Assembly: GCF_042477335.2 (NCBI RefSeq)
Contig: NC_091255.1
Span: 18,826,501-18,890,500 of the forward strand
DNA: 64,000 bases
Direction of reading: 5' to 3'
Origin: Ovis canadensis
Lineage: Eukaryota; Chordata; Mammalia; Artiodactyla; Bovidae
Shown here in pieces: positions 10,311 to 21,049 of this stretch. Both the position numbers and the translations under genes were made by a program. A model generated the notes under the pieces. It saw only the letters and a list, made by a program, of their open reading frames with translations, searched no databases and was not told the origin of the DNA. How positions within the stretch are numbered: position 1 is the stretch's first letter; each line of letters opens with the position of its first letter.

Positions 10311-11245
10311 CACAACCATCTGTGTCAGTCTTCTAAGAAGCTAACAGTGCAAAGAGTTGATTTGGGGAAAATGCCTGTGAAATTAAAAAATGGGGAGGAA
10401 GCAGGATAAGATAAGCAAAGCCCTTTGGACCGTGATTTGAACCTGAAGCTTGTCAAAGAAAAGTGGGGAGAAAACAGGATGGAACAAGGAGTGACTCAGA
10501 ACATAATGCAGGTCTGACAAAGTTTTGACCCACTCAGTGGGAGGCTCCGGAGCAAAGATTGCCAATTAGAGGGGATTCAGGTTGGGTACCAAGAGTTCAA
10601 GCCCTAGTCAAACAACCGCGTTCAATTATTGTCTAAGGGGCTGTTCAGCAAGAATGTGGCCTCAGCTTGAAAACCAAGGCTGCAGCTGGAAGCGGTCAAG
10701 TCAGTCATTCTCCCAGCAGCTGGATGGGCGGAAGTTCTTTCTTGATGAGCGATCCAAGTGGTTCATGTTCCTGCCTGCCAGAGCCCACCCCCGTGGACCA
10801 TGCAGGCCCCCTTCTTTCACATCTGGGCAACGGCCCCTCCAGCGTCCTGGTACACCTTTCTTCTTGTAGAGAAACTTAGAAGGGGATGTTAGTGGGATAA
10901 ACTATAGTCCTCAGCCCTGCAGTTGGTCTTGGGGCCACAGCTGGTTCTCAGGCTCTCCCCTCTTCACCATCCATTCTAATTTTCCTTGCCACCTGCCATC
11001 ATCTCCATTTGATTCAGTGTCTTCTCTGGTGGTGGAACATAACCCTCATTTCTGAGGGGTCTGACCCGCTGGTAAATCATCCCTTTCTCAGGCTGAGCGT
11101 GCTCTACTGTGCATATACATTCTTAGTCGGGCAAAGGAGTACCATAAAGCAGCCAAGTGGGTCACCTGAGCTCCATACATATTCTTCCTTGTCCCTATTT
11201 TGTTGCAACAAACAGGTCTTCTCCTCCTCCTACTAATCAGAGCCA
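10311..11245. other. No gene; possible unclassified old repeat
   Basis: Mixed-composition sequence with GC-richer stretches around 10660-10850. The 10450-10700 part has the feel of a diverged ancestral repeat, but I could not name a family. Open frames here are overlapping and unremarkable. Confidence 0.4.
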
Positions 11246-11495
11246 TTTTTTGATTTTTTAAAATTATGACTGCACTGGGTCTTCATTGCTGCTCGTGGGC
11301 TTTCTCTAGTTTGGGCAAGCAGGCTAGTTGCTAGTTGTGGTGCTTGGGCTTCTCATTGTGCTGGATTCTCTTGTGGTGCTACATAGGCTTAGCTGCCCCA
11401 TGGCATCTGGAACCTTCCTGGACCAGGGGTCAAACCCATGTCCTTCCTCTGCATTGGCAAGTGGATTCTTAACCACTGGACCACCAGCAAAGTCC
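11246..11495 (-). mobile_element. CHR-type SINE, antisense
   Basis: T-rich start, 'gactgcactgggtcttcatt', 'ccccatggcatctggaacct' and the complement of the tRNA head 'ttaaccactggaccaccag'. Slightly shortened in the middle. Confidence 0.9.
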
Positions 11496-12164
11496 CAGAT
11501 GAAGCTCTTGTTGGTTCCCCATTCATGACTTTTTGTTAGGGTGACTGATCTCAGCCTCCTGCTTCTCCAGTCTTGCTTTCTTTTGATTATATACAGTAAT
11601 ATCCACTTTAGCTATCCATCTATTTTACCCCATGAGATGTCATAATTTTTTGGGGGGGGGAGGGGGGTGGTAGGGGTATCTGAGTGGGCTGGAGGAGCAT
11701 TTTCATATCCTATTCACCAAGATCTCCACAACTCTCTTTGGGTCAAGACCCCCGGCCTGCCATTCCACTTTGCTGGTCATTATAGTAATTTTTGACCCCC
11801 TCAATCCTGGTGGTTAAGTGCTGCCCCAACCTCGTTTCTTGTCAGTAAGCCAAGCGTGTGACAGTCTTGCCTCCTGGCAGCCTTTGCCGCCCCTGACTAT
11901 CTCACTGATGCTGGTGTCCCTCTCTCTAGCATAATCCTGAGAGCTTTGGCAAATGCAGTGTACTCTGGGCCTATGTGTAGAACATAATCCCTTGGTGGGT
12001 CTTTCGGGCTCACTTAAAATATCTATTCCAACGTGCCCGCCTCCCTCAGCTTCTGTATCCCTTCTTCTACCATCTGGCAGGGCAACGCAGACACTTTGAC
12101 TTCACTGAGAGTACACATGCCTTGAAGAGCCACCCCAGCAGAGAGTTTTCCCCTTCCCCTAGGG
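11496..12164. other. Unclassified sequence, left of a Bov-tA
   Basis: CT-rich sequence with a G-rich run near 11650-11675. The texture continues past the Bov-tA at 12172-12383 to about 12883, which suggests one older unit of roughly 1.2 kb. The family was not identified. Open frames in it are short. Confidence 0.35.
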
Positions 12165-12171
12165 CCCTTGT

Positions 12172-12383
12172 GTGTGTGTTAGCCGCTCAGTCGTGTCCGA
12201 CTCTTTGCAACCCCATGAACTGAAGTTCACCAGGCTCCTCTGTCCATGGAATTCTCCCGGCAAGAATATTGGAGTGGGTTGCCATTCATTCCCTTCTCCA
12301 GGGGGTCTTCACATCCCAGGGATCAAACCTGGGTCTCCCGTACTGCAAGCACATTCTTTACTGTCTGAGCCACCAGGAAAGCC
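12172..12383 (-). mobile_element. Bov-tA SINE, antisense, with TSD
   Basis: Starts in a (GT)n run, continues 'gccgctcagtcgtgtccgac' and ends at the head complement 'gagccaccaggaaagcc'. The TSD cccttgt is at 12165-12171 and 12384-12390. Confidence 0.92.
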
Positions 12384-12390
12384 CCCTTGT

Positions 12391-12883
12391 CAGTGGCATA
12401 AACCCCATATGCTGGGAGAGTAGGCATATAGGATTTCAAGAAATTTTTTTCTCTAGTGTATCCTGTCCCAGGAATACTCTGGCTCCTACTGGAACATGCT
12501 GGCTTTTTCTAGCAGCTCCTTTGCAGGAGAGCTCCTTTTCCCTCTTCTCAGATCCAGCAGAATTATGCTGAACTGAACACAGCCGTGGACTTTGCAGCCA
12601 GGAGAGGAGGTGAGGCAGATGCTGAACAAGATCCTTCTTTTTTTGTGAGGCCGAGGCTTCTACGGTATCTTTCTACCCCCAGGAGTGCTCGCTCTATGTG
12701 GAGAGGGGAGCCCCTCTGTCATCTCTGAGTGTTCAGAGAGGTCGAGGCAGTCAGAATAGTCAGGGGGGTGCACCAGACCCTCTCATCCCACTAGTCAGGG
12801 TCCCAGGGGTCATATCCCAGGGTCCTGGCCAGGACATAACAGAGTCAGCTGAGCATTCAGTCATGTTCGAGGCTCTTCAACTA
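12391..12883. other. Unclassified sequence, right of Bov-tA
   Basis: GC-richer sequence that appears to continue the 11496-12164 unit. Frames of about 80-100 codons exist on the plus strand (for example 12269-12571), but part of that frame lies in the SINE and the rest resembles no known protein. Confidence 0.35.
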
Positions 12884-12991
12884 GGGAATTCCCTGACAGT
12901 TCGTTGTTTAGGACTGAGGTTCAGTCCGTGGTCAGGGAACTAAGATCCTGCAAGTTGCATAGTGCAGCCAGAAAAAAAAAAAGAAAGAAAA
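12884..12991 (+). mobile_element. Short CHR-type SINE
   Basis: Head 'gggaattccctgacagttcg', then 'ggtcagggaactaagatcct' and an A-rich tail with AAAGAAAG. Strongly shortened in the body compared with the copy at 91. Confidence 0.85.
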
Positions 12992-14050
12992 CCTCTTCAT
13001 CTCAGGAAGAGGAAACAACACGTTCAAAGGCCCTGAGGAGGCATTTGCTTGCAGAGCAATGAGGCCAGTGCTGGGAGTGTGGTGAGCAAGGAGGTCGTCA
13101 GAAAAGCAGCTCTGTGGTTCTCCATCATGTGCGATGGGAATCTGTTGGAGGGTTTTAAGAAAAGGAATGACATGGGCCGACATAGGTCCACAGAATTAAT
13201 TTGGAGACTTCCCTGGTGGTCCAGTGGCTACAACTCTGCACTACCAAGGCAAGGGGCCCGGGTTCCATCCCTGGTCGGCAAACTACATCCCACATGCCGC
13301 ACAACTAACAGTGTCCATGCTCAGCAAAGATTGAAGATCCCACATGCTGGGCCGCAACTAAGACCTGGTACAGCCAAATAAATAAATAAAACTAAATAGT
13401 TTAATATATCATTATTAAAAAATAATTAATTTGTTTGTTGAACGGAGAGGGCAAAGGAAGAAGGAGGTAATTCTCTTAGGAGACTGCAGTAATCCAGATT
13501 AGATGCTGGTGACTGAGGGAGAGATAGTCCAGGGGAAACGGAGACTTGGACAGACATGGGGTGTATTTTGAACGTAAAGCAGACAGGATTTGCTCATGAA
13601 TTAGACGTGGGGAGGGAAAAAGAGACAAGTCGAGGATGACTCTAATGTTTATACCTGAGCAACTGGAAGTTTGGAATAAGATTGCAGTTCATTTTTATTA
13701 AGTCTGAGATGCTTGAGTTATCTAAGGCTTGCCACCAAAGGTGTTCGGGATAGAGACCTAGGAGAGAAACAAGTCATCAGTGCATGGATGGTAATTAAAG
13801 CTGTGAAACTGAATGAAACCTGAGTATAAACAGAGAAGATTTATGAGGGCTGAGTCGTGGACACTCCCATGTTCAGAGCTCAGGGACATGAGAAGGAACC
13901 AGTAGTGAAAACTGAGGAGGAATGGCTATTGTGGCAGCTGCTTTTGTGCATAGGGAAAAAATGCTTTAAGAAAGATCAGTTGTGATCAGTGAAAGTGACC
14001 AGTTGTGTTAAAGGTACAAAATGTGCTGTTTGCACGTTTTGGAAATGAGG
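12992..14050 (-). repeat. L2 LINE, antisense, interrupted by a CHR SINE
   Basis: The plus strand carries the reverse complement of the L2 3' half: 'aaaggccctgaggaggcat', 'ttggagggttttaagaaaag', 'gactgcagtaatccag', 'gacaggatttgctcatgaat', 'gaggatgactctaatg' and 'gagctcagggacatgag'. The order and spacing match one L2 of about 0.9 kb with a SINE at 13205-13390. Confidence 0.82.
13205..13390 (+). mobile_element. CHR-type SINE inserted in L2
   Basis: Head 'gacttccctggtggtccagt', then 'cactaccaaggcaaggggcc', 'acatcccacatgccgca' and a (AATA)n tail. It splits the antisense L2, so it is the younger element. Confidence 0.9.
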
Positions 14051-14149
14051 GCAGGAAATTTATGACTGGATTGAGCAATGTGGAGCTGTTAGCACTCAAC
14101 TGCTACTTACATACTATCAACTGACCTTTGTTTATTTTCCATCTCCTCC

Positions 14150-14276
14150 CATTTAGATGTAACCTCTGCCACATTTCGTTTTGTTCACGACTACATTCCT
14201 AGTTGCCTAATAGTGCCCAGTATATGGTAAGTGCTCAACAAATATTTCTCAATAAGTATTTCCTGAATGGAAATTT
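14150..14276 (+). repeat. L2 LINE 3' terminal fragment
   Basis: 'tgttcacgactacattccta', 'gtatatggtaagtgctcaac' and 'aaatatttctcaataagtat' match the last ~120 bp of L2 (the customary tggcacatagtaggtgctca region) with heavy divergence. Confidence 0.7.
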
Positions 14277-14371
14277 GTGAAAAACAAGAAAACTTGCATT
14301 TTATTTCTCTATTCCTCTTTGTACAAAAATAGCTTGCATTTAAATTTCAGTAGAGGAAGTAATGGTGTAGC

Positions 14372-14520
14372 ATTAGATTTTGAATTATGTTGAGAATTTG
14401 GCAAAGAATTTGACCTCACTAAGCTTTTGTTTGCTTATTCATAAAAGGAGGCAGATGATAATATGTTTGAGAATGTACCCCAAACCATGTCCACTACGTA
14501 GTGAGGACTGTTAATGCTTT
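14372..14520 (+). repeat. MIR fragment
   Basis: 'tttggcaaagaatttgacct', 'cactaagcttttgtttgctt' and 'cataaaaggaggcagatgat' parallel the MIR core around the 'cctcagtttcctcatctgta' block. Diverged; could be another CORE-SINE. Confidence 0.6.
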
Positions 14521-14696
14521 GTAAATCTGAAGGGGTCACATGGACCAGAACACAGTGACATGCAAAATTTATTTAGATATATAACTCATTTGACATGGGA
14601 AGTTTCATTGATTTGAGGAACCCCCAAAACAGGAAATGTTGCTGGTAGGTTGCATTTCCAACAAAAAGCACTGGCATGTGTCTCAGGGTGGAATAG

Positions 14697-14918
14697 GGCT
14701 TCCCAGGTGGCTCAGTGAGTGAAGAATCTGCCTGCAATACGGGATACTCAGGAGGCATGGGTTCGATCCTTGGGTTGGGAAGATCCCCTGGAGGAGGGCA
14801 TGGCAACCCCTTCTAATAATCTTGCCTGGGAAATCCCATGGACAGAGGAGCCTGGCAGGCTATGGTCCATAGGGTTGCAAAGAGTCGGACATGACTGAAG
14901 CACCTGAGCACATAGACA
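14697..14918 (+). mobile_element. Bov-tA SINE with TSD
   Basis: Complete from 'ggcttcccaggtggctcagt', with B-box gggttcgatcc, to 'tgactgaagcacctgagcac'. Flanking near-repeats cagggtggaatag (14684-14696) and caggatggaataa (14919-14931) are the TSD. Confidence 0.93.
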
Positions 14919-15072
14919 CAGGATGGAATAAGGGTCATAATACACTAAGATTAGTCTTTTTTTTTTTTTTAATATAGCTCCTTTTATCCTTTTACTTTCG
15001 AATTTATCATGTCCTTACATTTTAAATTTTCCACTCACCTTCAACTATTTACCTAGCACTTACATTATATTT

Positions 15073-15259
15073 GGGCTTCCTTGGTGGCTCAGACAGTAAA
15101 GAATCTGCCTTCAATGCGGGAGACACGTGTTCAATCCCTGGGTCAGGAAGATCCCCTGGAGGGAATGGCAACCCACTCCAGTATTCCTGCCTGGAGAATT
15201 CCATGGACAGAGGAGCCTGTCAGGCTACAGTCCATGGGATCGCAAAGAGTCAGACATAC
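15073..15259 (+). mobile_element. Bov-tA SINE
   Basis: Head 'gggcttccttggtggctcag', body 'ggagaattccatggacagag', truncated after 'aagagtcagacatact'. The missing tail abuts an antisense CHR SINE, so the two stand tail to tail. Confidence 0.92.
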
Positions 15260-15260
15260 T

Positions 15261-15441
15261 GGTGGGCTCAGTAGTTGCAGCTCGCGGGCTTTAGAGCACA
15301 GGTTTCAGCAGCTGTGGGGCACAGGCTTAGTGGCCCTGCGGCATGTGGAATCCTCCCGGGCTAGGGAGCGAACCCGTGTCCCCTGCATTGCAATCTGCAT
15401 TGCAAGGTGGATTGTTAACCACTGAATGGCTAGGGAAGCCC
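15261..15441 (-). mobile_element. CHR-type SINE, antisense, truncated
   Basis: 'gtgggctcagtagttgcagc' through 'gttaaccactgaatggctag' is the complement of the CHR head and body, lacking the A-tail end. It joins directly to the Bov-tA at 15259. Confidence 0.88.
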
Positions 15442-16163
15442 TGAGATGAGTCTTATTCTTATGGTTAACATTAAAATGTAATAGCTTTGAGGCCTTTTTT
15501 TTTGTCTTACTGTAGATTCTATAGTTAAGTACCATTACATTGTAGACCCAAGATGGGTAGGTTTTGGTGAGGCTACTCCCTCTTCACCTACTTTTCCCTA
15601 GATTGATCTGATCTGAATCTTACAGAAGGCACAGCATCGGCTAGAGCAGATGCCAAAGCTTGGAAAAACTGCAAATTCATGGTGATCCAAGCATTCACCT
15701 TAAAAGGTTAACTAGGAAGCTCTTAAAGGATCTTGTAGGTTTAAAGTAGGTAAAGATTATATTTTAAACAAGATTGGCCTTTAGCAGGGGAAAAAATGTG
15801 CTGAGTGAGGAGGTGGGATAACCAGTCGCCGTGGAATTATTCTGGCTTATTGCTCAAGCGACCTGGGCTAGAAGCCAACTATGGAGGGTTAATATTTGTT
15901 TTCCTTTGTTGCTCTGGATTGGGCAACAGCACAGACTCCTGCCATTTTGCGCTTCTTTCCATGTTAAATAAAGTCAATGGGTGATAACCTGAAGTACCTT
16001 TGGGCCCAGAATATTTGGCCGTCACCTTAGTAGATGCCCAGAATGGTATTGGTATTGATGTATTGATATTTGACATCTTGGGGTGGTGATGACCGAAGTC
16101 CTGGTGCTTTGAAAATCAGTGCTCATGGGGGGGTACTAGACTTCACAAGGTGCTGATAACTGA
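15442..16163. other. No gene or recognised repeat
   Basis: Single-copy-looking sequence of moderate GC. Nothing recognised on either strand. Confidence 0.5.
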
Positions 16164-16324
16164 AAAAAATTTGGCTGCACCAGGTCTTCGGTGTAGTGCT
16201 CGGGCTTAGTTGCCCCATGGCATGTGGGCTCTTGGTTTCCTGACCCGGCATCAAACCCACCTCCCCTGCATTGGAAGATGGATTTTTTTTTTTTTAAAAC
16301 CACTGGCCCACCAAGAAAGTCCCA
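16164..16324 (-). mobile_element. Short CHR-type SINE, antisense
   Basis: 'tttggctgcaccaggtcttc', 'tgccccatggcatgtgggct', a T run near 16280 and the head complement 'ccactggcccaccaagaaag'. The T run lies inside the head region and is probably a later expansion. Confidence 0.87.
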
Positions 16325-17390
16325 GAGAATGCTATGTTTAATCCTTGAAACCATATCGTTATCAAGACTTTTGACTACTCTGAACTGAACTGAAGAATAA
16401 ATGCTTTGTTTCAACAACTTAGAAGGCAGAGTCTGATGTGGTTTAAAAGAACAGATAACAACTCCTCTGTTAGTGTGAAATCAGTGCAGTAATTTCAGAT
16501 CTAGTGTTGGTCAATGGCACACTTAAGTTACATAGCTCATTGATCACTTATAACGTCACATATGTTTTAAAGAGGACATTTCAAGTCAGAAGTGCTAAAT
16601 GAAAGAAAAGCAAAAAAAAAAAAGATTGTCAAAAAGAATTTTGACTCACACTTGTTTTGCTGAGAACAATTTTCATTCACAATTCATTAGATGATTTTTA
16701 TGCAACATATATAAAAACTCCAGAATAAAAAAGTATTATTTTGTATTTCACATGCATCGGTTCTCTCATTTTAGATGAGAAACATTTAAAAATAGTTTCC
16801 ATTTCCATTTTTGTTTAGGTCTAATTCTTTAGGCTGGCTCAACATCCTGTGGTTACTGCATCAAAACAATGAAATACTTAAAAACAAACTTTCTTTTATA
16901 AAACAGTTAGATTCCTAGAAAAAGAACTCATGCTATTTTCTTTCGTTGGGTCACTTCAAATATTCATTATTGAAAATTTTCCATTACTTTTAATGGTTAC
17001 AAATCTATTACTTTAAAATAAAATTTTCTAGGAAAAAACCCCACAATTGTTCTGTAAATACTATTTTTAAAAAGACCTTGAGTTGAAAACTTCTTTGGAG
17101 ATCTGTGAGAACTGAAGAAAACATGTGGCATGAAAATGTCAGGCTTCAGAAAAGACTGGCTTTGGCGAAGAGATAGTGTGCTGAATGCAGATATACACAT
17201 TCTTTGTAAGAATAATTTATAATAGAATCTACTGTTATCTGTACAAATCGTAACTGAGTGGAGACTTGCACAGCTGTCCAATGAAGTTTTGTGAAAAGGT
17301 TAATTCATTTTAAGAAAAGAAGTAAAATTACTAAACAGAGAAAAAATATTTAGGGGAAAAAAGCTGTTAAGTCTATGAATGATTTGGATT
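16325..17390. other. No gene or recognised repeat, AT-rich
   Basis: About 1 kb of AT-rich sequence with A and T homopolymers. No repeat family recognised. The longest frame (minus, about 94 codons at 16997-17281) is low-complexity-like and has no recognisable domain. Confidence 0.5.
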
Positions 17391-19247
17391 CAAAAGAAGT
17401 GAAAAGCAAAGGAGAAAAGGAAGGATATACCCATTTGAATGCAGAGTTCCAAAGAACAGCAAGGAGAGATAAAGGCTTCCTCAGCAATCAATGCAAAGAA
17501 ATAGAGGCAAACAATAGAATAGGAAAGACTAGAGATCTCTTCAAGAAAATTAGAGATACCAAGGGAACATTTCATGCAAAGATGGGCTCGATAAAGGACA
17601 GAAATGGTATGGACCTAACAGAAGCAGAAGATATTCAGAAGAGGTGGCAAGCACACAGAACTGTACAAAAAAGATCTTCATGACCCAGATAATCACAATG
17701 GTGTGATCACTCACCTAGAGCCAGACATCCTGGAATGTGAAGTCAAGTGGGCCTTAGGAAGCATCACTACGAACAAAGCTAGTGGAGGTGATGGCATTCC
17801 AGTTGAGCTATTTCAAATCCTGAAAGATGATGCTGTGAAAGTGCTGCACTCAATATGCCGGCAAATTTGGAAAACTCAGCAGTGGACACAGGACTGGAAA
17901 AGGTCAGCTTTCATTCCAATCCCAGAGAAAGGTAATGCCAAAGAATGCTCAAACTACTGCACAGTTGCACTCATCTCACACGCTAGTAGAGTAATGCTCA
18001 AAATTCTCCAAGCCAGGCTTCAGCAATACGTGAACCATGAACTTCCTGATGTTCAAGCTGGTTTTAGAAAAGGCAGAGGAACCAGAGATCAAATTGCCAG
18101 CATCTGCTGGATCATCGAAAAAGCGAGAGAGTTCCAGAAAAACATGTATTTCTGCTTTATTGACTATGCCAAAGCCTTTGACTGTGTGGATCACAAGAAA
18201 CTGTGGAAAATTCTGAAAGAGATGGGAATACCAGACCACCTGACCTGCCTCTTGAGAAACCTATATGCAGCTAAGGAAGCAACAATTAGAACTGGACATA
18301 GAACAACAGACTGGTTCCAAACTGGGAAAGGAGTACGTCAAGGCTGTATATTGTCACCTTGCTTATTTAATTTGTATGCAGAGTATATCATGTGAAATGC
18401 TGGGCTGGAAGAAGCACAAGCTGGAATCAAGATTGCTGGGAGAAATATCAATAACCTCAGATATGCAGATGACACCACCCTTATGGCAGAAAGTGAGAAG
18501 AACTAAAAAGCCTCTTGATGAAAGTGAAAGAGGAGACTGAAAAAGCTGGCTTAAAGCTCAACATTCAGGAAACTAAGATCATGGCATCTAGTCCCATCAC
18601 TTCATGGGAAATAGATGGGGAAACTGGACACAGTGGCTGACTTTATTTTTCTGGAAAATCTGCAAAATCACTGCAGATAGTGATTGCAGCCATGAAATTA
18701 AGAGACACTTACTCCTTGGAAGGAAAGTTATGACCAACCTAGACAGCATATTCAAAAGCAGAGACATTACTTTGCCAACAAAGGTCCATCTAGTCAAGGC
18801 TATGGTTTTTCCAGTGGTCATGTATGGATGTGAGAATTGGACTGTGAAGAAAGCTGAGCATCGAAGAACTGATGCTTTTGAACTGTGGTGTTGGAGAAGA
18901 CTCTTGAGAGTCCCTTGGACTGCAAGGAGATCCAACCAGTCCTGGGTGTTCATTGGAAGGACTGATGTTGAAGCTGAAACTCCAATATTTTGGCCACTTG
19001 ATGTGAAGAGCTGACTCATTTGAAAAGGCCCCCATGTTGGGAAAGATTAAAGGCAGGAGGAGAAGGGGATGACAGAAGATGAGATGATTGGATGGCATCA
19101 CCAGCTCAATGGACATGGGTTTGGGTAAACTCCTGGAGCTGGTGATGGACCGGGAGGCCTGGTGTGCTGTGGGGAGTTGGTGATGGACAGGGAGGCCTGG
19201 TGTGCTGTGGTTCATGGGGTTGCAAAGAGTCTGAACTGAACCGAACT
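17391..19247 (+). mobile_element. BovB LINE, longest unrearranged copy in window
   Basis: Covers the linker after the endonuclease domain (LNAEFQRTARRDKGFLS near 17435-17490), the whole RT domain and the C-terminal region to the tail. The endonuclease is missing through 5' truncation. The reading frame is broken by frameshifts and by a TGA at 18393. Near the 3' end a 37-bp unit is duplicated (19136-19172 and 19174-19210). This is the last 1.86 kb of an element normally over 3 kb. Confidence 0.95.
17703..18395 (+). pseudogene. BovB reverse transcriptase fragment, 230 codons
   Basis: In RTE-clade LINEs this domain copies element RNA at the nicked target. Motifs in order: NKASGGDGIPVELF (about residue 24), WKRSAFIPIPEKG, NYCTVALISHASRVMLKIL, AGFRKGRGTRDQIA, the motif A block FIDYAKAFDCVDH with its catalytic Asp, and GVRQGCILSPCLFNLYAEY. 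A TGA replaces the expected AGA at 18393. Beyond it the same frame resumes and reads YADDT near 18453-18467, the intact catalytic box, before a frameshift in 'agtgagaagaactaa'. The linker upstream lies in another frame (17375-17683). It is clearly a dead copy. Confidence 0.92.
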
Positions 19248-19436
19248 AACTGAATTCATCCAAGGAAGTTGTTATTTGCACTTATGAAATTGGGCCAAAA
19301 TATTGATAGTTTTCATTTTCTCTTGTTGGACAATCTTATTTAGAATCATGGATGACTAAAGTAAAACAGAATCTTAGACATTATCTGGGTCCGGGGTTCT
19401 CAACTCTCACTGTGCATCGGAATTAGCTGAGAAGGA

Positions 19437-19551
19437 ATTCCCTGGTGGTCCAGTGGTTAGGACAGTGTGTTTCCATCGCCTGAGACCCTGATTCAGTCCC
19501 TGATCTGGGAACTAAGATCTCACAAGCCTCAGGGCAGCCAAAAGAGAAAAA
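19437..19551 (+). mobile_element. Short CHR-type SINE in MER5-like element
   Basis: 'aattccctggtggtccagtg', 'gattcagtccctgatctggg', 'aactaagatctcacaagcct' and the tail 'gccaaaagagaaaaaaa'. Confidence 0.87.
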
Positions 19552-19663
19552 AACTGCCTAAGGAGTTTAAACAAATACCCATAGTCCCACCCATCTAACT
19601 CAACCAGTCTGACGTGGGGCACAGCATCAATATGAGTGCCTCTGTGTGTGTCTCTGTGTGTGT

Positions 19664-20025
19664 GTTAAATTGTACAAAATATGAAATTCACCATTTTAAC
19701 AATTTTTAAGAGTACAGTTCAGCGTCATTAGGATATTCACATTGTTATGCAACTAACACCACCATCCACCACCAGAACTTTTTCATCTTTGCAGACAGAA
19801 ATTCTGTACCCATTAATAAATAACTCCCGGTTCCCTCTTCCTCCCAGTTCCTGGTAATCACCATCCTACTTGCAGTCTTTATGAATTTGACTATGATAGG
19901 TATCTCACACAGGTGGAATCATGCAAGATTTGTCCTTTTGTATCTGGCTTAGTTCACTTAGCATCATGTCTTCAAGGTTCATCCCCATAGTAGCAGGTAC
20001 CAGAAGGCATTCCTTTGCAAGCTGG
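19664..20025 (-). mobile_element. Older L1 3' end, antisense
   Basis: 'aaattcaccattttaacaat', 'aagagtacagttcagcgtca', 'gttatgcaactaacaccacc', 'ttctgtacccattaataaat' and 'cacttagcatcatgtcttca' match the complement of an L1M-type 3' UTR. A (TG)n run precedes it at 19640-19664. Confidence 0.8.
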
Positions 20026-20115
20026 TACCATCAGTAGTTTTAAAAACTCCCCAGGTGATTCTAATGACATGCCACGAGGGCTGAGACCCACTCAATTTCA
20101 TCCAACTCCTTTCTT

Positions 20116-20341
20116 CTTTGAGGCTTCCCTGGGTGGTGCAGTGGTAAAGAATCCACCTGCCAATGCCAGAGACTCAAGAAACCCAAGAGATGAGGGTTCG
20201 ATGCCTGGGTCAGGAAGATCCCCTGGAATTGGACATGGCAACCTACTCCAGTATTTTTGCCTGGAAAATTCCATGGACAGAGGAGCCTGTGGGCTGCAGT
20301 CCATGGGGTTGCAAAGAGTCAGACACAACTGAGCACACACA
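20116..20341 (+). mobile_element. Bov-tA SINE with 9-bp TSD
   Basis: Head 'tgaggcttccctgggtggtg', B-box-like gggttcgatgcc, and a tail ending 'caactgagcacacaca'. The TSD tcctttctt is at 20107-20115 and 20342-20350. Confidence 0.92.
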
Positions 20342-20350
20342 TCCTTTCTT

Positions 20351-20515
20351 ATGCAGATGAGAAAACTGAGGTTCAGAGAGAGGAAGTGACCTTCACTTAT
20401 CATCCTCTCATCCAGCACCTACTTACCGCTCATTTACCATGTTCCGAGTAAGTTGGGACTCAGATCTTCCGATCTGAACTCTGAAGCTTCACAGGTTGCC
20501 CTATACGCCGCTTTC
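20351..20515 (+). repeat. MIR fragment
   Basis: 'atgcagatgagaaaactgag' and 'gttcagagagaggaagtgac' are the MIR 3' half. The remainder (gggactcagatcttccgatc) is consistent with a degraded MIR end. Confidence 0.72.
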
Positions 20516-21049
20516 CTTGTGTTTGAAAAACTTCAAACTTCAATAGCAGTAAAATAGTACTTTAGACTCTGGGGCTATTTTGGGAACCAATTTTTAATAT
20601 GTTTTTATTTAGAGTTCTATTTAGAATCATTTTACTTTCTCTAATTATAATCAAAGTTGAATATAGTAATCACGAATCAAGCCAAACTATTAATTTAGTT
20701 GAGAATAGCTGATTTACAGTAACTTTAAGTTTATCCTCTAAACCAAGAGCTACCTGGTAAATAAAGAAATAAAAGGAAAGCCTTAAGATGCTATTTCTCT
20801 AAAAGATGGGTGGGAAAACTCCAGCCTTCAATTTGATTTCATCTGGCCATAGGAAAAATCCAAAGAATTTATGCCTAAGGCCATGAAATTATAACCTTAC
20901 TTTAAAGTATATAATAGCAATGCCCTTAAAATGTATTTTTGTGTAATGAAAATAATTCATGAAAGTCCAAAAAAGATGACTTAAAATGCAGACAAAAGGA
21001 ACGTTTCATATTTCTTTAAAGATAAAATGATGAGTTCATTTTACTTATG
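20516..21049. other. No gene or recognised repeat, AT-rich
   Basis: Single-copy-looking, roughly two-thirds A+T by eye. Nothing recognised. Confidence 0.5.

Larger units (their letters stand above)
19393..20092. mobile_element. hAT-Charlie MER5-like transposon, split twice
   Basis: The left end 'ggggttctcaactctcactg' and right end 'ctccccaggtgattctaatg' with 'gggctgagaccca' are the inverted-type ends of MER5-like elements. The central 'gtcccacccatctaactcaa' block matches the family body. A CHR SINE (19437-19551) and an L1 tail (about 19664-20025) lie inside. The exact subfamily was not determined. Confidence 0.6.

Noticed and set aside
14697..14780. tRNA gene call at SINE heads
   Set aside because: Bov-tA and CHR heads keep A/B-box-like words from their tRNA ancestor, but the cloverleaf is not preserved and each is followed by a SINE body.
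16381..16396. Mini BovB tail at 'tgaactgaactgaag'
   Set aside because: Only ~14 bases match, with no neighbouring BovB sequence and no TSD. Chance similarity cannot be excluded.
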